DNA from: JBMOOG01 sp049324535
GTDB taxonomy: Bacteria; Pseudomonadota; Alphaproteobacteria; Rhodobacterales; Rhodobacteraceae
Reading direction: 5' to 3'
DNA: 64,000 nucleotides
Assembly: GCA_049324535.1 (NCBI GenBank)
Contig: JBMOOG010000001.1
Coordinates: forward strand, 434,001 to 498,000
Shown here: positions 1 through 11,709 of the stretch, piece after piece
How positions within the stretch are numbered: the first letter of the stretch is position 1
Layout: the number at the start of each line of letters is the position of its first letter
Translations under genes and position numbers: made by a program
The notes under the pieces: generated by a model
What the model saw: the letters and a program-made list of their open reading frames with translations, nothing else
Databases searched by the model: none
What the model was told of the DNA's origin: nothing

Positions 1-1
1 G

Positions 2-28
2 CGCATTGCCGAGGGGAGCCCGGCATGA
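2..28 (+). CDS. C-terminal end of an upstream gene, probably ABC transporter ATPase (partial)
   Basis: The first bases read in frame as RIAEGSPA followed by a TGA that overlaps the ATG of the next gene (ATGA). An ATPase immediately upstream of an FtsX-type permease is the normal arrangement, and the last residues fit the usual Arg-Ile/Val-containing tail of such ATPases. Only nine codons are visible, so the assignment rests on context. Confidence 0.4.
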   Translation, partial: RIAEGSPA

Positions 29-2553
29 ACCTGCCGGCCGCCCTGCGCATCGCCCGGCGCGACCTGCGCGGCGGGCTGCGCGGCTTCACGGTCCTTCTGT
101 TCAGTCTCGTGCTCGGGGTTGCGGCGATCGCCGCGGTGGGAACCGTGCGCGATTCGATCCGCACGGCGCTGGCCGAGCAGGGGGCGGTGCTTCTTGGCGG
201 CGACGCGCAGATGTCGTTCACCTACCGCTACGCCAGCCCCGACGAGCGCGCCTTCATGCAGGCCAACGCCGTGCGGGTGTCCGAGATCGTGGACTTCCGA
301 TCGATGGCGGTGGTGGGCGAGGGCGAGGCCGCCCAGCGTGCGCTGACGCAGGTCAAGGCGGTGGACGATGCCTGGCCGCTGGTCGGCGAGGCCGTGCTCG
401 ACCCGCCGATGCCTCTGGCCGAGGCGCTGGCGCCCGCCGAAGGCGTTGCGGGCGCGGTCATGGAGGGCGTGCTGGCCGACCGGCTGGGCCTCGCGGTCGG
501 CGACCGCTTCCGGCTGGGCACCGCGACCTTCCGGCTTTCGGCGCGGCTCGTGCGCGAGCCGGACGCCGCGGGGGCCGGCTTCTCGTTCGGGCCGCGCACG
601 ATCGTGCGCACGGCGGACCTGGCCGGGTCGGGGCTGCTGGAGCCCGGCAGCCTCTTCGACAGCCGCTACCGCCTGCTGCTGGCGCCCGGCACCGACCTCG
701 CGGCGCTCGAGGCCCGGGCCCGGAAACGGTTCGGCGACACGGGCCTGCGCTGGCAGGACCGGCGCAGCGGTGCGCCGGGGGCCGAGCGGTTCGTAAGCCG
801 GATGGGCGCCTTCCTCGTGCTGGTCGGGCTTGCGGGGCTGGCGGTCGGCGGGGTCGGGGTCGCCTCGGCGGTCAGCGCCTGGCTGACGCGGCGGCGCGAG
901 ACCATCGCGACCCTGCGCGCGGTCGGCGCCGATGGGGCGACGCTGCACGCGATCTTCCTCATCCAGATTGCGGCCGTGGCGGAACTGGGCGTGGCGCTCG
1001 GTCTGGTGCTCGGCGCCGCGATTCCCTGGGCAGCGGGCCCGTTCATCGCCTCGAGCCTGCCGATTCCGGTCAGTGTCCGCCCCAGCGCGGCGGCCCTGGC
1101 CGAGGCGGCGCTCTACGGCCTGATCGTCGCGGCGCTCTTCGCGCTCTGGCCGCTGGCGCGGCTGAGCGAGGTGAAGGCGGCGGCGCTGTTCCGCGACGAG
1201 ACGCGGCGCATCCGGCGCCTGCCGCCGGCCTGGGCCGTGGCGGTCACCGGCCTGCTGGCGGCGGCGCTGGCCGGGGCGTCGGTGTGGCTGTCGGGCGTGC
1301 CCTCGCTGGCGCTCGGAACCCTGGGCGGGATTGCGGGGGCACTTCTGCTGCTGGCCGTCGTGGCGGCCGCGCTGCGCCGCCTGGTGCGTCGGCTCGCGCG
1401 CCATACCGGCGGGCGGCCCGGCCTGCGGCTGGCGCTGGCCGCGATCGGCAGCCCGCGCGCCGAGACCACCGCGGTTGTCCTGGCGCTGGGGCTCGGGCTG
1501 TCGGTCATGGCCTCGGTCGGTCAGATCGACGCCAACCTGCGCGCCGCGATCGACCGCGATCTGCCGAAGGTCGCGCCCACCTGGTTCTTCGTGGACATCC
1601 AGCCCGACCAGATCGCGGGCTTCCGGTCCCGCCTCGCTTCGGACCCGGCGGTGTCCAAGGTCGAGGACGCGCCGATGCTGCGCGGCATTCTCACCCGGAT
1701 CAACGGGCGGGATGCCCGCGAAGTGGCGGGCGATCACTGGGTGCTGCGCGGCGACCGTGGCATCACCTATTCCGACGCGCCGCCGCCCAACACCCGCGTC
1801 GTCGAGGGGCGCTGGTGGCCCGCGGGCTATGACGGCCCGCCGCAGGTCAGTTTCGCGGCGAAAGAGGCCGCGGAATTGGGCCTGAAACCGGGCGACCGGG
1901 TGACGGTGAACATCCTCGGGCGTGACATAGCGGCCGAGATCACCAGCCTGCGCGAGGTCGATTTCTCGACCGCCGGCATCGGCTTCGTGATGGTGATGGA
2001 TCCCGCGGCGCTGAAGGGCGCGCCGCACAGCTACATCGCCACGGTCTATGCCGCGCCCGAGGCGGAGGCGGCGATCCTGCGCGATCTGGCCACGGCCTAT
2101 CCGAACATCACCGCGATCCGGGTGCGCGACCAGCTCGACCGCGTGTCCGAGGCGCTTTCCGCGATCGCGCAGGCGACCCTGATCGCCTCGCTGGTGACGC
2201 TGATGACCGGGGCCGTGGTCCTGATCGGCGCCGCCTCGGCGGGCGAGGCGGTCCGCGCGCAGGAGGCCGCGGTGCTGCGCACTTTGGGTGCGACGCGGCG
2301 GCAGGTTCTGGCAAGTTTCGCCCTGCGCTCGGCGCTGATGGGGGCGGCGGCCGGGATCATCGCGATCCTCGTCGGCGCGGTGGCGGGCTGGTCGGTGATG
2401 GCGGTGGTCATGGACCTGCGCTACCACTTCGAGCCGGTCTCGGCGCTGATGATCGTGGCGGGCGGCGCGGCCGCAAGCCTTCTTGCGGGTCTGGCCTTCG
2501 CGCTCCGGCCGCTGTCCCTGCGTCCCGCGCGGGTGCTGCGCGCCCGGGACTGA
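25..2553 (+). CDS. FtsX-family ABC transporter permease (YbbP-like)
   Basis: This 842-residue inner-membrane protein begins with a short basic N-terminus and a first membrane helix at about residues 20-40. A large extracytoplasmic region follows, then several hydrophobic helices (about 270-430), a second extracytoplasmic domain, and a C-terminal three-helix FtsX block ending at about residue 835. Two copies of the FtsX core in one chain are typical of YbbP-type permeases, which work with a YbbA/LolD-like ATPase in envelope lipid or lipoprotein handling or toxin export. The start overlaps the stop of the preceding gene, implying translational coupling. The exact substrate cannot be told from sequence. 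Confidence 0.85.
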   Translation: MNLPAALRIARRDLRGGLRGFTVLLFSLVLGVAAIAAVGTVRDSIRTALAEQGAVLLGGDAQMSFTYRYASPDERAFMQANAVRVSEIVDFRSMAVVGEGEAAQRALTQVKAVDDAWPLVGEAVLDPPMPLAEALAPAEGVAGAVMEGVLADRLGLAVGDRFRLGTATFRLSARLVREPDAAGAGFSFGPRTIVRTADLAGSGLLEPGSLFDSRYRLLLAPGTDLAALEARARKRFGDTGLRWQDRRSGAPGAERFVSRMGAFLVLVGLAGLAVGGVGVASAVSAWLTRRRETIATLRAVGADGATLHAIFLIQIAAVAELGVALGLVLGAAIPWAAGPFIASSLPIPVSVRPSAAALAEAALYGLIVAALFALWPLARLSEVKAAALFRDETRRIRRLPPAWAVAVTGLLAAALAGASVWLSGVPSLALGTLGGIAGALLLLAVVAAALRRLVRRLARHTGGRPGLRLALAAIGSPRAETTAVVLALGLGLSVMASVGQIDANLRAAIDRDLPKVAPTWFFVDIQPDQIAGFRSRLASDPAVSKVEDAPMLRGILTRINGRDAREVAGDHWVLRGDRGITYSDAPPPNTRVVEGRWWPAGYDGPPQVSFAAKEAAELGLKPGDRVTVNILGRDIAAEITSLREVDFSTAGIGFVMVMDPAALKGAPHSYIATVYAAPEAEAAILRDLATAYPNITAIRVRDQLDRVSEALSAIAQATLIASLVTLMTGAVVLIGAASAGEAVRAQEAAVLRTLGATRRQVLASFALRSALMGAAAGIIAILVGAVAGWSVMAVVMDLRYHFEPVSALMIVAGGAAASLLAGLAFALRPLSLRPARVLRARD

Positions 2554-2560
2554 CGTCCGG

Positions 2561-3769
2561 TCAGCCGGAAAAGCCGGTGCCGGTCAGCAGGAATTCGGCG
2601 GTCAGCGGCAGGCTTGCCGCGCCGATGACGCGGGCCTGGGCGCCGGCCCGCGCCTCCTGCACCTGCGGGCGCATGATGCCCTGGCAGTCGATCGGGTCGA
2701 TGGCGCGATCCACCTCCTGCACCAGCCGCGTGCGCACCGAGGCCGGGAACCCGCCGTCGATCAGGATGGCCTCGAAGTCGATCACGGAACTGGCCGCCAC
2801 GGCCGCGATCGCGAGATGGCGGGCGGCGTGGCTGATCCATTCCGAAAGCTGGGGCTCGAAGCCGGACCAGTCGTCGGGCTCGCGCCAGATGCGCATGGGG
2901 TCGCGGCCGGCATCGGCCAGAGCCCGTTCGAGCAGATAGAGCGACGCGTTGTGGATCAGCTGGTGCCCCGGCCGGGAGGTGTCGCGCACCGGCATGGTGC
3001 CGAAGGCTCCGGCGTTGCCGCTGCGCCCCGGATAGACGGCATCGTTCAGCACCACGCCTCCGCCCACGAAATAGCCCACGAAGAAATAGGCGTAATCCGC
3101 GAATTCACGGCCGCGTCCGAACAGGTGCTCGGCCGCGCAGGCGGCGGTGGCGTCGTTCGACACATGGACGCGCAGATCGGTGAACCGGGCGATCTCGGTG
3201 GCGAAGTCGATGTGGCGCCAGGCCTCCATCTCGGCCTCGCTGGCGCTGACGGTTTCCAGCCAGTTCCACAGCTCGAAGGGCGAGGCGATGCCGATCCCCG
3301 CGATCCTGCGGCGCTCGTCCGCCGAGAGGCCGGCGTCGACCTCGGCCAGTCCCTGGCGCAGGAACCCGAGCACCGCTTCGGGCGTCGGATAGGGGTAGGT
3401 GCGGGCCACATGGCGCCGGAGCCGCCCGTGCAGGTCCATCAGCACCATGTCGAAGCTGCGCCGCCCGATCTTGCAGCCGATCGACAGCACGCCCTCGGCG
3501 CGCAGGGCCATCGGCGTGAGCGGCTTTCCCACCTTTCCTCGCTGCGGCTCGCCGCGCACCAGCAGGCCATCGGCCTCGAGCGCGCGGATGATGACCGACA
3601 CCGTCTGCGGCGACAGGCGCGCGCGCCGGGCGATGTCCGCCGAGGCCAGGCTGCCGTGGCGCTGGATCAGCGACAGGACCAGCCGTTCGTTGTGGTCGCG
3701 CACGCCAAGCTGGTTCGCCCCCGGAGCGGGGTCGCGAATCACGATCTCCTGGTCATCCGTCGTTGTCAC
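2561..3769 (-). CDS. ROK-family transcriptional regulator, probable regulator of the fructose ABC transporter
   Basis: The 402-residue protein has an N-terminal winged helix at about residues 25-85 (recognition part LSPQTVSVIIRALEADGLL) followed by a sugar-kinase-like ROK domain. This is the NagC/XylR architecture. It starts at a GTG preceded by GGAGGAC. It is divergent from frcB, with an AT-rich palindrome between them, so it most likely represses the frc genes and itself until fructose or a related sugar binds. The gene is annotated frcR in some Rhodobacterales; here that name is an inference from position. It ends 8 bp beyond the stop of the convergent permease gene. Confidence 0.85.
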   Translation of the reverse strand: MTTTDDQEIVIRDPAPGANQLGVRDHNERLVLSLIQRHGSLASADIARRARLSPQTVSVIIRALEADGLLVRGEPQRGKVGKPLTPMALRAEGVLSIGCKIGRRSFDMVLMDLHGRLRRHVARTYPYPTPEAVLGFLRQGLAEVDAGLSADERRRIAGIGIASPFELWNWLETVSASEAEMEAWRHIDFATEIARFTDLRVHVSNDATAACAAEHLFGRGREFADYAYFFVGYFVGGGVVLNDAVYPGRSGNAGAFGTMPVRDTSRPGHQLIHNASLYLLERALADAGRDPMRIWREPDDWSGFEPQLSEWISHAARHLAIAAVAASSVIDFEAILIDGGFPASVRTRLVQEVDRAIDPIDCQGIMRPQVQEARAGAQARVIGAASLPLTAEFLLTGTGFSG

Positions 3770-3808
3770 GGCCGTCCTCCCGACCGCGAGTATGGGGGCA
3801 GTCGAATT

Positions 3809-3829
3809 TATAAATCAACTGGATTTATA
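3809..3829. promoter_or_regulatory. Candidate ROK-regulator operator
   Basis: A perfect inverted repeat, TATAAATC-N5-GATTTATA, lies between the divergent ROK gene and frcB. It stands out as an AT-rich island in a very GC-rich intergenic region and touches the -35 of the frcB promoter. Binding of the adjacent ROK protein is inferred from its position. Confidence 0.6.
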
Positions 3830-3831
3830 TA

Positions 3832-3861
3832 TTGACAGACCGCGGCGAGTCGGCGTTTTAT
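3832..3861 (+). promoter_or_regulatory. Probable frcBCA promoter
   Basis: TTGACA at 3832-3837 and TTTTAT at 3856-3861 are separated by 18 bp, directly downstream of the palindrome. This would give a leader of about 80 nt ahead of the frcB start. Confidence 0.55.
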
Positions 3862-3949
3862 GCGTGGCGATCCGGGCAGAGGAGGCCCGGAAGGACGCAC
3901 ACCGCCCGCTGCCGAAGGGTGCAGAACGGGCCAAACCGGGAGGACGATC

Positions 3950-4966
3950 GTGAAGAAACTTCTTGCAGGGACCGCCGCACTGGCGCTCGTGGGCCTCGCT
4001 TCGGCGGCAAGCGCCGAAGGCACTTCGGCCTGCCTCATCACCAAGACCGATACCAACCCCTTCTTCGTGAAGATGAAGGAAGGCGCGACCGCCAAGGCGG
4101 CCGAGCTGGGCGTCACCCTCAAGACCTATGCCGGCAAGATCGACGGCGACCACGAAAGCCAGGTCGCGGCCATCGAGGCCTGCGTGGCCGACGGCGCCAA
4201 GGGCATCCTGATCACCGCCTCGGACACCAAGGCCATCGTCGATTCGGTCAAGGCCGCGCGCGACGCCGGCGTTCTGGTGATCGCGCTCGACACCCCGCTT
4301 GACCCGATCGACGCGGCGGACGCCACCTTTGCCACCGACAACTTCGCGGCCGGCCTGCTGATCGGCCAGTGGGCCAAGGCCACCATGGGCGACGCGGCCA
4401 AGGACGCCAAGATCGCGATGCTCGACCTCGCCATCTCGCAGCCTTCGGTGGACGTTCTGCGCGACCAGGGCTTCCTGCAGGGCTTCGGCATCGACCTCGG
4501 CGACGCCAACAAGTGGGGCGACGAGACCGACCCGCGCATCGTCGGCCACGAGGTGACCGCCGGAAACGAGGAAGGCGGGCTGAAGGCGATGGAAACGCTT
4601 CTGGCCAAGGATCCGGCGATCAACGTCGTCTACACCATCAACGAGCCCTCGGCCGCCGGTGCCTACGAGGCCCTGAAGGCGGTCGGCCGCGAGAAGGACA
4701 CGCTGATCGTGTCGGTCGACGGCGGCTGCCCCGGCGTGCAGAACGTCAAGGATGGCGTGATCGGCGCGACCTCGCAGCAGTATCCGCTGCTGATGGCGTC
4801 GAAGGGCATCGAGGCGATCGCCGCCTTCGCCAAGGACGGCAGCAAGCCGGCGCCGACCGAAGGCAAGGCCTTCTTCGATACCGGCGTGGCGCTGATCACC
4901 GACAAGCCGGTCGAGGGCGTGCCGTCGATCGACACCGCCAAGGGCATGGAGCTCTGCTGGGGCTGA
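3950..4966 (+). CDS. frcB: Fructose ABC transporter, periplasmic substrate-binding protein
   Basis: This is a periplasmic binding protein of the ribose/fructose (type I) family, 338 residues. I place the start at GTG 3950, behind GGGAGGAC, because it gives a clean signal peptide: a KK-containing N-terminus, a hydrophobic core, and cleavage after ASA at about residue 22. Upstream in-frame codons would put 30 charged or Gly-rich residues before it. The mature protein begins with the ITKTDTNPFFVKM strand-turn typical of FrcB. It is first in a frcB-frcC-frcA operon behind a ROK operator. Fructose specificity is inferred from family resemblance; ribose or mannose uptake cannot be excluded. Confidence 0.85.
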   Translation: MKKLLAGTAALALVGLASAASAEGTSACLITKTDTNPFFVKMKEGATAKAAELGVTLKTYAGKIDGDHESQVAAIEACVADGAKGILITASDTKAIVDSVKAARDAGVLVIALDTPLDPIDAADATFATDNFAAGLLIGQWAKATMGDAAKDAKIAMLDLAISQPSVDVLRDQGFLQGFGIDLGDANKWGDETDPRIVGHEVTAGNEEGGLKAMETLLAKDPAINVVYTINEPSAAGAYEALKAVGREKDTLIVSVDGGCPGVQNVKDGVIGATSQQYPLLMASKGIEAIAAFAKDGSKPAPTEGKAFFDTGVALITDKPVEGVPSIDTAKGMELCWG

Positions 4967-5017
4967 GCCGGTCAACACCGTTGATTGCGTCGGTCCTTTG
5001 ACCGACCATCACCCGTC

Positions 5018-5041
5018 AGGGGCGGCCTTCGCGCCGCCCTT
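5018..5041 (+). terminator. Intergenic hairpin between frcB and frcC
   Basis: A 9-bp stem (AGGGGCGGC paired with GCCGCCCTT, loop 5027-5032) is followed by only a short T-containing stretch. Such hairpins between a binding-protein gene and its permease gene commonly protect the upstream mRNA or attenuate transcription, giving more binding protein than permease. That role is inferred. Confidence 0.5.
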
Positions 5042-5083
5042 GTCATAACGGCCGTCCGAAGGGGCGCAGAAGGGGAGGGGAGA

Positions 5084-6153
5084 ATGGCCGCGGATCCCAA
5101 GGCGGCGACCGCCTACGAGGAGGGCCTGAAGGGCGCCTCGGAAAAGGTCGCGGAGTTCCAGGAAGAGCACAGCGCGTTGAAGAAGCTGCAGCACTGGCTG
5201 CATCAGACACCGTCGGCGGTGCCGCTGATCGTGCTGATCGTCGCGCTGGCGGTCTTCGGGTTCCTGTCGCCGAACTTCTTCAAGGCGACGACGCTTTCGA
5301 CCATCCTTCAGCAGATCGCCATCGTCGGCATCCTGGGCTGCGCGCAGACGCTGGTGGTGCTGACCGCCGGGATCGACCTGTCGGTCGGCGCGATCGCCGT
5401 CTTCTCCTCGGTGCTGATGGGGCAGTTCACCTTCCGCTATGGGATCCCGGCGCCGGTCTCGATCCTGATCGGCCTCGGTCTCGGGACGCTGATGGGCTTT
5501 GCCAACGGCTGGCTGGTCGCCCGGATGAAGCTGCCGCCCTTCATCGTGACGCTCGGCACCTGGCAGATCATCCTTGCCACCAACTACATCTTCTCGGCCA
5601 ACGAGACGATCCGCTCGGCCGACATCGAGAAGGTCGCCCCGGCGCTCCAGTTCTGGGGCCAGTCGATCCAGCCCTTCGGGGTCAAGGTGCTCTATGCCGT
5701 GTTCCTGCTGATCGCGCTGGTGGCGATCATGTCCTATGTGCTGCGCCAGACCGCCTGGGGGCGCCATGTCTATGCGGTGGGCGACGATCCCGATGCGGCG
5801 CAGCTGTCGGGCGTGCAGCGCGACCGGGTGCTCATTCAGGTCTACGCGCTGGCGGGGCTCTTCTGCGCCATCGCCGGCTGGGTGATGATCGGCCGCTTCG
5901 GGTCGGTCTCGCCTTCGGCCTCGACCGGGGTGCTGGGCAACATCCAGTCGATCACCGCCGTCGTGATCGGGGGCATCTCGCTTTTCGGCGGGCGCGGGTC
6001 CATCGTCGGCATGTTCTTCGGGGCGCTCATCGTCGGCGTCTTCGAGATGGGTCTGAAGATGGTCGGCACCGACCCGCAGTGGACGTTCTTCCTGATCGGC
6101 GCGCTCATCATCTTTGCGGTCGCCGTGGACCAGTGGATCAGAAAGGTGTCGGG

Positions 6154-6157
<4 letters not shown>
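5084..6157 (+). CDS. frcC: Fructose ABC transporter, permease
   Basis: This 357-residue RbsC/FrcC-type permease (BPD_transp_2 family) has a cytoplasmic N-terminal stretch of about 40 residues and then eight or more hydrophobic helices. It contains the family signature TAGIDLSVGAI at about residues 100-110 and the EAA-like loop GRHVYAVGDDPDAAQLSG. The chosen ATG follows a long purine-rich ribosome-binding site (AGGGGAGGGGAGA). The stop codon overlaps the frcA start (ATGA). Confidence 0.88.
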
Positions 6158-9365
<3,208 letters not shown>

Positions 9366-9442
9366 GGCGCTTGCCTCCGAGGGACAGGTGGTCGCGTCGG
9401 CCCCGCGTCACCAGGGCGCGGGTCGCCGGGGGCCGAAGAAAC

Positions 9443-9458
9443 ATTCCAAGAGTTGAAT
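9443..9458. promoter_or_regulatory. Possible MerR/CueR-type operator upstream of copA
   Basis: An imperfect dyad (ATTCCAA-GAG-TTGAAT) lies about 80 bp upstream of the copA start and is AT-rich relative to its surroundings. CueR sites are similar short dyads of TTCC/GGAA type, but the match is incomplete and the promoter elements around it are unclear. Confidence 0.22.
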
Positions 9459-9516
9459 TTATCGGCGAAGCCATGATATCAGCGTTTGTCAACTGACCGC
9501 AAACCGGAGTCCTTCA

Positions 9517-9720
9517 ATGACGCTTGATCGTGCCGTGATGTTCTTTGCCGGGGTGATGGTGCTTCTGAGCGTTGCCCTGACGCTCTGGGTGTCGCCCTAT
9601 TTCGTCTGGTTCACCGTGTTCATCGGCGCGAACCTGATCCAGTCCTCGATCACCGGCTTCTGCCCGGCCGCCAGCATCTTCCGCAAGCTCGGTCTCAAGA
9701 CCGGCTGCGCCTTCAACTGA
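9517..9720 (+). CDS. YgaP-like inner-membrane protein (DUF2892)
   Basis: This 67-residue protein has two hydrophobic helices (about residues 8-25 and 29-47) and the conserved SITGFCPAASIFRKLG tail of the DUF2892/YgaP transmembrane family. In YgaP this module anchors a rhodanese domain; here it stands alone. The Cys in GFCPA is the family's conserved one. It is divergent from copA. Its function is unknown, with a likely role in sulfur or oxidative chemistry at the membrane. Confidence 0.8.
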   Translation: MTLDRAVMFFAGVMVLLSVALTLWVSPYFVWFTVFIGANLIQSSITGFCPAASIFRKLGLKTGCAFN

Positions 9721-9919
9721 GGCGAAGCGCCCGGACGAGCGCCGGTACCGGGCACCCGGTGCCGGCGCTTTCGATTCCGGCCCAGGGCTGACGCATTTCT
9801 GCCCATCCATTGACGGATTTCCGTGTAGATTTGATCGTCAATGGGCCTCGACGCGCGGGATTGTCGTCGGAAACGCGCTGTCCGCGCTTCATGGGCCGGG
9901 TACGATTTAGGAGGCGTCG

Positions 9920-10525
9920 ATGCTGGATCGTCGGATTTTTCTGCAAGGTGCGGCGGCGGCGCTGGCCGTCGCGCCCCGGGCTGCGGGTGCGAGTGAGGCA
10001 CCGCCGGAAATGGTGGTGGCCGCTCCCGAGGACCGGCTTCCCCCGGGCCTGAAGATCGCTCCGCAGTTCTATCCGGTCGAGGTCGCGGTCCGCAACGATC
10101 TGGCGCCCGGATCGATCATCGTCATTTCCAGCAAGCATTTCCTCTATTTCATCACCGGCAAGGGCCGCGCGATCCGTTACGGGGTCGCGGTGGGCAAGGC
10201 GGAACTGGTGTTCCGTGGCCAGGCCGTCGTCGGCGAGATGAAGGAATGGCCCAGCTGGCGGCCGACGCCCGAGATGATCGCGCGCAACCCCGGCGCCTAT
10301 GCAAAATACGCTGACGGAATGCCGGGCGGTCCGCGGAACCCGCTGGGTGCCCGGGCGATCTACCTGCACCAGAACGGGCGCGACACCGCCATCCGCATCC
10401 ACGGCACCATCGAGCCGAATTCGATCGGGCATTCGGTATCGAACGGCTGCATCCGCATGGTGAACGAGCATGTGATGGATCTCTACGCCCGGGTCAGTCT
10501 CGGGACGCCCGTCACGGTGTTCTGA
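9920..10525 (+). CDS. L,D-transpeptidase (YkuD domain) with Tat-type signal
   Basis: The 201-residue protein carries the YkuD catalytic signature: IRIHGTIEP and then SVSNGCIRM, where the His and Cys are the active-site residues at about residues 157 and 175. The N-terminus DRRIFLQG followed by a hydrophobic Ala-rich stretch fits a twin-arginine signal, cleaved near AAGA. It acts in the periplasm, forming 3-3 peptidoglycan cross-links or attaching proteins to peptidoglycan. The ATG follows AGGAGGCG. It appears monocistronic. Confidence 0.88.
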   Translation: MLDRRIFLQGAAAALAVAPRAAGASEAPPEMVVAAPEDRLPPGLKIAPQFYPVEVAVRNDLAPGSIIVISSKHFLYFITGKGRAIRYGVAVGKAELVFRGQAVVGEMKEWPSWRPTPEMIARNPGAYAKYADGMPGGPRNPLGARAIYLHQNGRDTAIRIHGTIEPNSIGHSVSNGCIRMVNEHVMDLYARVSLGTPVTVF

Positions 10526-10573
10526 GGCGCCCACGGGCCTTTCGCGTCCTGCGAACGCGCGCTATCAGGGGCC

Positions 10574-11692
10574 ATGCCCCTGACCGTGCTGCAGCTTTCG
10601 CGACTTGCCGACCTGGCCGATCAGGGCTTCGACGCCGTGATCGACGTGCGCTCGCCGTCGGAATACGCCGAGGATCATCTGCCGGGGGCGATCAACCTGC
10701 CGGTGATGGACGACGCGGAGCGCGCCCGCGTCGGCACGATCTACAAGCAGCAGTCGCCCTTCCTCGCCCGCAAGATCGGGGCGGCGCTGGTGGCGCGCAA
10801 CGCGGCGCGGCACCTCGAGGGTCCGCTTGCGGACAAGGGCGGCGGCTGGCGGCCGCTGGTCTACTGCTGGCGCGGCGGGCAGAGGTCGGGATCCTTCGCC
10901 ACCATCCTGTCGCAGGTGGGCTGGCGGGTCAGCGTGGTTCAGGGTGGCTACAAGGCCTGGCGCGGGCTGGTGGTCGACGCCGTCTACAACCGGCCGGTTC
11001 CGGCACCGGTGATCGTGCTCGACGGCAACACCGGCACGGCCAAGACCGACGTGCTGGCGGGGCTGGCGGAGAGGGGCGTGCAGGTGGTCGATCTCGAGGG
11101 GCTGGCCAACCATCGCGGTTCGCTGTTCGGCGCGCGGCCAGGCGGGCAGCCGAGCCAGAAGGCCTTCGAGGGACGGCTGGCCATGGCCTTCGCAGGTCTC
11201 GACCCCTCGCGCCCGGTGGTGGTCGAGGCGGAGAGCTCGAAGATCGGAAACCTGGCGCTGCCCCGCCCCCTGTGGGCCGCGATGGTGGCGGCGCCCCGGC
11301 TGCGCATCGTGGCGCCCCGCGCGGTGCGGGCCGAGTATCTGGCCCGCGCCTACGCCGATCTCTGCGCCGATCCCGGCGAACTGGACGCGGTGATCCGCAA
11401 GCTGCGGCCGCTGCACGCGGCGGAGGTGATCGCGGACTGGTCCGCGCTGGCCGCGAACGGCGGGTTCGTCGCGCTTGCCGACGCGCTGATGGAGCGTCAC
11501 TACGACCCCCGCTATGAAAAGCACCGGGCCCGGTTCGCCGAGGCGGCGGTGGTCGAGACCGACAGCCTGAGGCCCGAGGCGATCGGGCCCCTGGCGGATC
11601 GTGTCGCGGCCGGGGTCGCGGACCTGGCCGGCCGCGCGCGCAGGGCGGCCGAGGCCTCTGGCGGGGATGCTGCGGCGCGCGCGAAGGCCTAG
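10574..11692 (+). CDS. mnmH: tRNA 2-selenouridine synthase
   Basis: The 372-residue protein has an N-terminal rhodanese domain (about residues 5-135) with the catalytic loop VYCWRGGQRS carrying the active Cys. A P-loop domain follows with GNTGTAKTDV (about residues 153-162). This two-domain layout is specific to MnmH/SelU, which replaces the sulfur of 2-thiouridine at the tRNA wobble position with selenium from selenophosphate. The facing gene encodes SelD, which makes selenophosphate, so the pair forms a complete selenium branch for tRNA modification. The last codons and stop lie in an 18-bp tandem duplication. Confidence 0.92.
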   Translation: MPLTVLQLSRLADLADQGFDAVIDVRSPSEYAEDHLPGAINLPVMDDAERARVGTIYKQQSPFLARKIGAALVARNAARHLEGPLADKGGGWRPLVYCWRGGQRSGSFATILSQVGWRVSVVQGGYKAWRGLVVDAVYNRPVPAPVIVLDGNTGTAKTDVLAGLAERGVQVVDLEGLANHRGSLFGARPGGQPSQKAFEGRLAMAFAGLDPSRPVVVEAESSKIGNLALPRPLWAAMVAAPRLRIVAPRAVRAEYLARAYADLCADPGELDAVIRKLRPLHAAEVIADWSALAANGGFVALADALMERHYDPRYEKHRARFAEAAVVETDSLRPEAIGPLADRVAAGVADLAGRARRAAEASGGDAAARAKA

Positions 11693-11709
11693 GCGCGCGC
11701 GAAGGCCTA
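11674..11709. repeat. Perfect 18-bp tandem duplication spanning the mnmH and selD stop codons
   Basis: Positions 11674-11691 and 11692-11709 are identical (unit begins GGCGCGCGCG and ends AGGCCTA). The plus-strand TAG of mnmH spans the boundary of the two copies, and the minus-strand stop of selD is in the second. With a single copy, both genes would end on the same CTAG palindrome. Confidence 0.9.
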
